Origin: Alphaproteobacteria bacterium
Lineage (GTDB): Bacteria; Pseudomonadota; Alphaproteobacteria; Puniceispirillales; UBA1172
Assembly: GCA_021296375.1 (NCBI GenBank)
Contig: JAGWAQ010000065.1
Span: forward strand, 5,608 to 14,416
DNA length: 8,809 bases
Reading direction: 5' to 3'
The notes beneath the pieces are model-generated. The model ran no database searches. It worked only from the letters and a program-made list of their open reading frames with translations, and was not told the origin of the DNA. The translations under genes were made by a program, and so were the position numbers. This document shows positions 5,638 to 8,809 of the stretch, one piece after another; position 1 is the stretch's first letter; the number at the start of each line of letters is the position of its first letter.

Positions 5638-6584
5638 TAGCGCTCATACTCCGGCACCGGGGTGTCGTCTTCATCGCTTGGGGTCAGGTCGAAATAGATC
5701 AGCGTTCCCGTCGCCACAAAGATCGACGAATAGGTCCCGATCAATACCCCCCAGATCATCGCTAGGGCAAAATCACCCAGCACCGCGCCACCAAACAGGT
5801 AGATCGACAACAGCGCCAGCAAGGTGGTGATCGACGTCATCACCGTACGATTGAGGGTTTCATTCAGGGAACGGGTCAGGATTTCGGGAATTTCGTGGGT
5901 TTTGTACCTCACGAGGTTTTCACGAACGCGGTCAAACACCACCACGGTATCGTTGATGGAATAGCCGGCAATCGTCAACAGCGCGGCGACGGTGGCGAGG
6001 TTAAATTCAAAGCCGGTGATGGCAAACAGCCCAATGGTGGTGATGACATCATGGGTCAAGGCAAGGATCGCGCTGACGGCAAATGGCCATTCAAAGCGGA
6101 ACCAGATGTAAATCATGATCGCGCCGAGGGCGGCGATGATCGCCCACATGGCTTTTTCGCGCAGCTCCCCGCCCACCACGGCACCGACATATTCCGTTCG
6201 GCGAATGTCGTAACCCTCGCCAAGGGTTTGTGTCACCAGCGCGACGGCGGCTTTATCGGCATTGGACAGGCTTTCGCTATCTTCAAGCGTCTGGGACTGA
6301 ACGCGGATCACGACATCGGTATCAACGCCGAATTCCTGCAAGGACACATCCCCTAGCCCGAGGGCGCCAAGCTCATCACGCAATTGCGGGATATCCGCCG
6401 GGCCAGTGGTTGAGCGAACCTCAATCAGGAACCCGCCACGGATATCAATCCCGGTGTAGAGCCCGATGCCCAGCCAGGAGCCTACCGACCCCAGCACCAG
6501 AAGCAGAGAGGCGATGAGCGCGAATTTGCGGTAATTCAGAAACGGGATCGCGGTTTCTCGCGGAATAAGTTTAAGAAGCGGCAT
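5637..6584 (-). CDS. secF: SecF, Sec translocon accessory membrane protein
   Basis: SecF pairs with SecD in the inner membrane and uses the proton gradient to help pull proteins across after SecA-driven export. The 315-residue product starts MPLLKLIPRETAIPFLNYRK and enters TM1 (KFALIASLLLVLG...). It then shows GIDIRGGFLIEV, the SecF form of the conserved G-x-D-x-x-G-G motif, and a periplasmic P1 domain. The C-terminal five-helix bundle carries WFRFEWPFAVSAILALTHD, GYSINDTVVVFDRVREN, and a serine/threonine-rich TSITTLLALLS helix. The frame is open up to an ATG at 6632, but that would run into secD. The SD-like TAGGTGAT (6595-6588) points to the paired ATGs at 6587 and 6584; I chose 6584 for spacing, and 6587 would add one Met. 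The SD overlaps the secD stop codon, so the two genes are tightly coupled. Confidence 0.95.
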   Translation of the reverse strand: MPLLKLIPRETAIPFLNYRKFALIASLLLVLGSVGSWLGIGLYTGIDIRGGFLIEVRSTTGPADIPQLRDELGALGLGDVSLQEFGVDTDVVIRVQSQTLEDSESLSNADKAAVALVTQTLGEGYDIRRTEYVGAVVGGELREKAMWAIIAALGAIMIYIWFRFEWPFAVSAILALTHDVITTIGLFAITGFEFNLATVAALLTIAGYSINDTVVVFDRVRENLVRYKTHEIPEILTRSLNETLNRTVMTSITTLLALLSIYLFGGAVLGDFALAMIWGVLIGTYSSIFVATGTLIYFDLTPSDEDDTPVPEYER

Positions 6585-6592
6585 CATATCAC

Positions 6593-8152
6593 CTACAGAA
6601 CCAGTGTTTTCGGGCGGCGGCGGTTGAGCCACAGGACCACCAGCATACGCGTGACCATGACGGCGGTGAACATTGACGTTAAAACACCGATCGCCAGGGT
6701 GACGGAAAAGCCTTTAATGGGGCCGGACCCCAACAGGTAGAGGCAGAACGCGGCGGCAAGGGTCGTCAGGTTGGCGTCAATAATGGTCGCCGTCGCTTGC
6801 TTGAACCCGGAATTAACCGATGACACGATTTTCTTGCCGCGCTTCAGGTCTTCCCTGATGCGCTCAAAAATAAGGACATTGGCGTCAACAGCCATGCCGA
6901 TGGTCAGGACAATCCCGGCGATCCCCGGCAAGGTCAGGGTGGCGTTGATCGCCGACAGGGCGGCCACAAGGATGATGATGTTGATGGTCAGCGCCACCAC
7001 CGCCAGGACGCCGAATTGCCCATAGCTGGCCACCATGAAGATGACAACAGCAATCAGCCCGATGATCGAGGCGATTTTACCCGCTTCGATGGAATCACTG
7101 CCAAGGCCGGGGCCAACGGACCGTTCTTCCAGCACCGAGAGCGGCGCCGGCAAGGCCCCTGCCCTCAGCAGCAAGGCCAGCTCGTCGCTTTCCTCAATGG
7201 TGAAGTCGCCGGAAATTTGACCTTCAGAGAAAATTTGCCCGCGAATACCCGGCGCGGACACAACTTTATCATCAAGCACAATGGCAAAAGGACGGCCGAT
7301 ATTGGCGCCGGTGATCTTGCCGAACCGCGCCCCGCCGGTGGGGTTGAGGTTAAAGCTCACCACCGGGTCATTGTTCTGGCCAATCGCCGGGCGGGCATCA
7401 TCCAGCATATCCCCGGTGATCAGCACGCGCTTGCGGACGAGGTAAAGCTCGCCGCTGTCATCATAGGAACCCAGAATTTCAGAACCGGCGGGGATACGGC
7501 CGGACGCTTGCGCTTCTTCCGCCGTGGTGGTGATGTCCACCATCTGGAAGCCGAGGCGAGCGGTCTTGCCCAACAGCCGCTTGACGTCTTCCGGGTTGTC
7601 GACGCCGGGCAACTGGATCAGGATACGGTCACGCCCCTGGCGCTGGATGATCGGCTCTTTCGTGCCGGTTTCATCGATACGGTTTCGGACAATCTCGATC
7701 GCCTGACCGACAGTCAGAATGGACAGGGCCTGCAGCCCGTCTTCGGTATAGCCACTCGAAAAGCTGTTGCCATTGGCGGTGATGGCCATATCCGTGCCGG
7801 TGATGCGGGCGAAAATCTCACGTGCTTTGGGGCGGTCTTCATCCTTGCGGACATCAAAAGACACGGTCATGTCATCGGAGCGCAAATTGCGGATGCCGAT
7901 GCGTTCTTCCCGCATATCCGCACGGATGGCCTCCGCCATATTGGACAGACGTTCCTTCAGCACCTCGTCCATCTCCACCTTCAGAAGCAGGTAAGACCCG
8001 CCCTGAAGATCAAGACCAAGGTTAATGCGACTGCTGGCAATAAAGCCTGTGTCGGCCTCGTCCCGCGGCATCAGATTGGGCACGGCCAGGGCCGCACTCA
8101 ACATGATCACCGCGCTGATCAGCATTATTTTCCATTTTTCAAAAACAATCAT
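6593..8152 (-). CDS. secD: SecD, Sec translocon accessory membrane protein
   Basis: This 519-residue protein matches SecD throughout. It begins MIVFEKWKIMLISAV with a first membrane helix to about residue 27. It continues with the conserved RINLGLDLQGGSYLLLKVE, where GLDLQGG is the SecD signature, and a large periplasmic P1 region with DRILIQLPGVDNPEDVKRLLGKTARLGF. Five further helices contain GMAVDANVLIFERIREDLKRGK and DANLTTLAAAFCLYLLGSGPIKGF. The Asp in VDANVLIF belongs to the membrane motif implicated in proton coupling. The ATG at 8152 has an AGGA about 8 nt upstream. It lies 50 bp after yajC, and its TAG stop (6595-6593) is 8 bp before the chosen secF start. Nothing in it looks damaged. 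Confidence 0.97.
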   Translation of the reverse strand: MIVFEKWKIMLISAVIMLSAALAVPNLMPRDEADTGFIASSRINLGLDLQGGSYLLLKVEMDEVLKERLSNMAEAIRADMREERIGIRNLRSDDMTVSFDVRKDEDRPKAREIFARITGTDMAITANGNSFSSGYTEDGLQALSILTVGQAIEIVRNRIDETGTKEPIIQRQGRDRILIQLPGVDNPEDVKRLLGKTARLGFQMVDITTTAEEAQASGRIPAGSEILGSYDDSGELYLVRKRVLITGDMLDDARPAIGQNNDPVVSFNLNPTGGARFGKITGANIGRPFAIVLDDKVVSAPGIRGQIFSEGQISGDFTIEESDELALLLRAGALPAPLSVLEERSVGPGLGSDSIEAGKIASIIGLIAVVIFMVASYGQFGVLAVVALTINIIILVAALSAINATLTLPGIAGIVLTIGMAVDANVLIFERIREDLKRGKKIVSSVNSGFKQATATIIDANLTTLAAAFCLYLLGSGPIKGFSVTLAIGVLTSMFTAVMVTRMLVVLWLNRRRPKTLVL

Positions 8153-8202
8153 GGCCGTGGTCCTGAAGGAGCATCAAGAGGAGTGATCAAGGCAAGTGCC
8201 GG

Positions 8203-8556
8203 TTATTTCTTGGCGGCGGCTTTTGGGTCAAGCTTGACGGGGTTGCCGTCTTTGTCGCGCACTTCGGAAATCATCTGGCGAATGACATTGACCACCACAC
8301 CAGAGGCGATTTCAACTTCAACGGTTTCGTCGCCATCTTTGGCTTTGGTGACTTTACCGGTGATGCCGCCTGCGGTCACGACCTGATGACCTTTGGACAG
8401 GCTGTCAACCAGCTGGCGATGTTCCTTGGCGCGTTTCTGCTGTGGGCGGATCAACAGGAAATAGAAAACGGCAAAGATCAGGACAAAAGGAAGAAGCGAG
8501 GCAATCGGGCTGCCACCGCCGCCAGCAGCTTGGGCAAAAGCAGGTGAAATCAACAT
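8203..8556 (-). CDS. yajC: YajC, small membrane subunit of the SecDF-YajC complex
   Basis: This 117-residue protein has the classic YajC layout. A short N-terminal stretch (MLISPAFAQA) and a Gly-rich linker lead into one membrane helix at about residues 18-36, ending in LIRPQQKRAKEH, the most conserved part of the family. A cytoplasmic beta-rich domain follows with GHQVVTAGGITGKV and VEVEIASGVVVNVIRQMI, then a Lys/Ala-rich tail. YajC associates with SecD and SecF. The start at 8556 has GGAG at normal distance (minus strand, 8566-8563). It is the first gene of the minus-strand operon, with 225 bp of non-coding DNA before the next possible gene start at 8782. Confidence 0.96.
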   Translation of the reverse strand: MLISPAFAQAAGGGGSPIASLLPFVLIFAVFYFLLIRPQQKRAKEHRQLVDSLSKGHQVVTAGGITGKVTKAKDGDETVEVEIASGVVVNVIRQMISEVRDKDGNPVKLDPKAAAKK

Positions 8557-8594
8557 GGAGGTCTCCAGGGTTTTATTGAATAATTAACGCTGTG

Positions 8595-8624
8595 AAGATA
8601 CCCCTTCGCGTTATTTGAAAGCAA
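8595..8624 (-). promoter_or_regulatory. Weak candidate promoter of the yajC-secD-secF operon
   Basis: On the minus strand TTGCTT (8624-8619) and TATCTT (8600-8595) are separated by 18 bp and lie about 40 bp upstream of the yajC start. Both boxes match the sigma-70 consensus only in part. Position, more than sequence, makes this a candidate. Confidence 0.25.
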
Positions 8625-8754
8625 TCATAATCACACGATTTCGGGGAAGTTTTTCATGCCCCTGCCGGCGGTTTCAGGCAAATCCGTTTTTTTACCCTGA
8701 ACTTAGCTTTTTAAACATCAAAGGGTCTGTGTAGAACATGGCGCGACTGATTGC

Positions 8755-8777
8755 TAATGAGGAAACGATAATGAGGA
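8755..8777 (+). repeat. Repeated ribosome-binding-like element TAATGAGGA
   Basis: TAATGAGGA is present at 8755-8763 and 8769-8777 with a 14-bp period. The second copy places GAGGA 4 nt before an ATG at 8782. It may be another duplicated translation-initiation element like the one before trmFO, but at 9 bp chance is not excluded. Confidence 0.4.
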
Positions 8778-8781
8778 CACC

Positions 8782-8809
8782 ATGACGAGATCTTGCGACC
8801 AAAATGTTT
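8782..8809 (+). CDS. Possible start of an unidentified plus-strand gene (runs off the right edge)
   Basis: ATG at 8782 has a good Shine-Dalgarno core (GAGGA, 8773-8777) and stays open for nine codons, MTRSCDQNV, to the window end. It would be divergent from yajC. Nine residues are too few to identify a family. A 15-codon reading frame (8738-8785, MARLIANEETIMRTP) ends with its TGA overlapping this ATG as ATGA. It could be a leader peptide or chance. Confidence 0.3.

Noticed and set aside
6585..6632. A longer SecF start at 6632, adding 16 residues
   Set aside because: It would overlap the end of secD, and the added MAQPPPPENTGSVGDM is not SecF-like. A Shine-Dalgarno-like TAGGTGAT directly precedes the ATGs at 6587 and 6584.
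7016..8386. A 456-codon open frame on the plus strand opposite secD and yajC
   Set aside because: It lies entirely antisense to secD and the end of yajC, both clear full-length family members. Its translation is His/Gly/Ala-rich with no recognisable domain, as expected of a GC-biased shadow frame.
8667..8696. Partial dyad CCTG...CAGG followed by seven Ts upstream of yajC, considered as a terminator
   Set aside because: The stem is only about 4 bp with a 10-nt loop, and 8 nt separate it from the T run. It is too weak to call.

Overview
The window is chromosomal DNA of a bacterium, almost certainly an alphaproteobacterium. Three things point there: the minus-strand order yajC-secD-secF-Mth938 protein-squalene/phytoene-synthase-like protein, a folate-dependent TrmFO next to it, and an ssb/uvrA divergent pair at the left edge. 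Base composition is moderately GC-rich and uniform by eye. I see no mobile element, tRNA, rRNA or CRISPR. Genus cannot be decided from the sequence.

Layout. (1) 1-105, minus strand: the 5' end of ssb. (2) 106-286: divergent ssb/uvrA intergenic region, with a good ssb promoter candidate and two terminator-like hairpins on the uvrA side. (3) 287-3183, plus strand: uvrA, the damage-recognition ATPase of nucleotide excision repair, split by an out-of-frame deletion at about 724-728. Both halves are otherwise well conserved, and the second half could restart at a TGATG junction. (4) 3184-3227: a short gap holding a perfect 19-bp tandem duplication of the trmFO ribosome-binding site. (5) 3228-4589, plus strand: trmFO, the tRNA m5U54 methyltransferase. 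(6) 4590-4651: a convergent gap full of short tandem repeats. (7) 4652-8556, minus strand, transcribed right to left: yajC, secD, secF, an Mth938-like (NDUFAF3-type) gene, and a short squalene/phytoene-synthase-like (NDUFAF6-type) gene. (8) 8557-8809: intergenic, with a possible start of another plus-strand gene at 8782.

How the genes work together. YajC, SecD and SecF form the accessory Sec complex that assists protein export and membrane insertion. The two small downstream genes are homologues of families that, in mitochondria, act in respiratory complex I assembly, so this operon may link membrane insertion to respiratory complex biogenesis. ssb and uvrA are DNA maintenance genes, and trmFO is tRNA modification.

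The most notable feature beyond the gene list is a run of recent-looking short indels: four tandem duplications of 12-19 bp within about 1.6 kb, plus a uvrA deletion that looks mediated by a 5-bp direct repeat. All four duplications leave the proteins readable; only the uvrA event breaks a frame. I found no wholly unknown system here.
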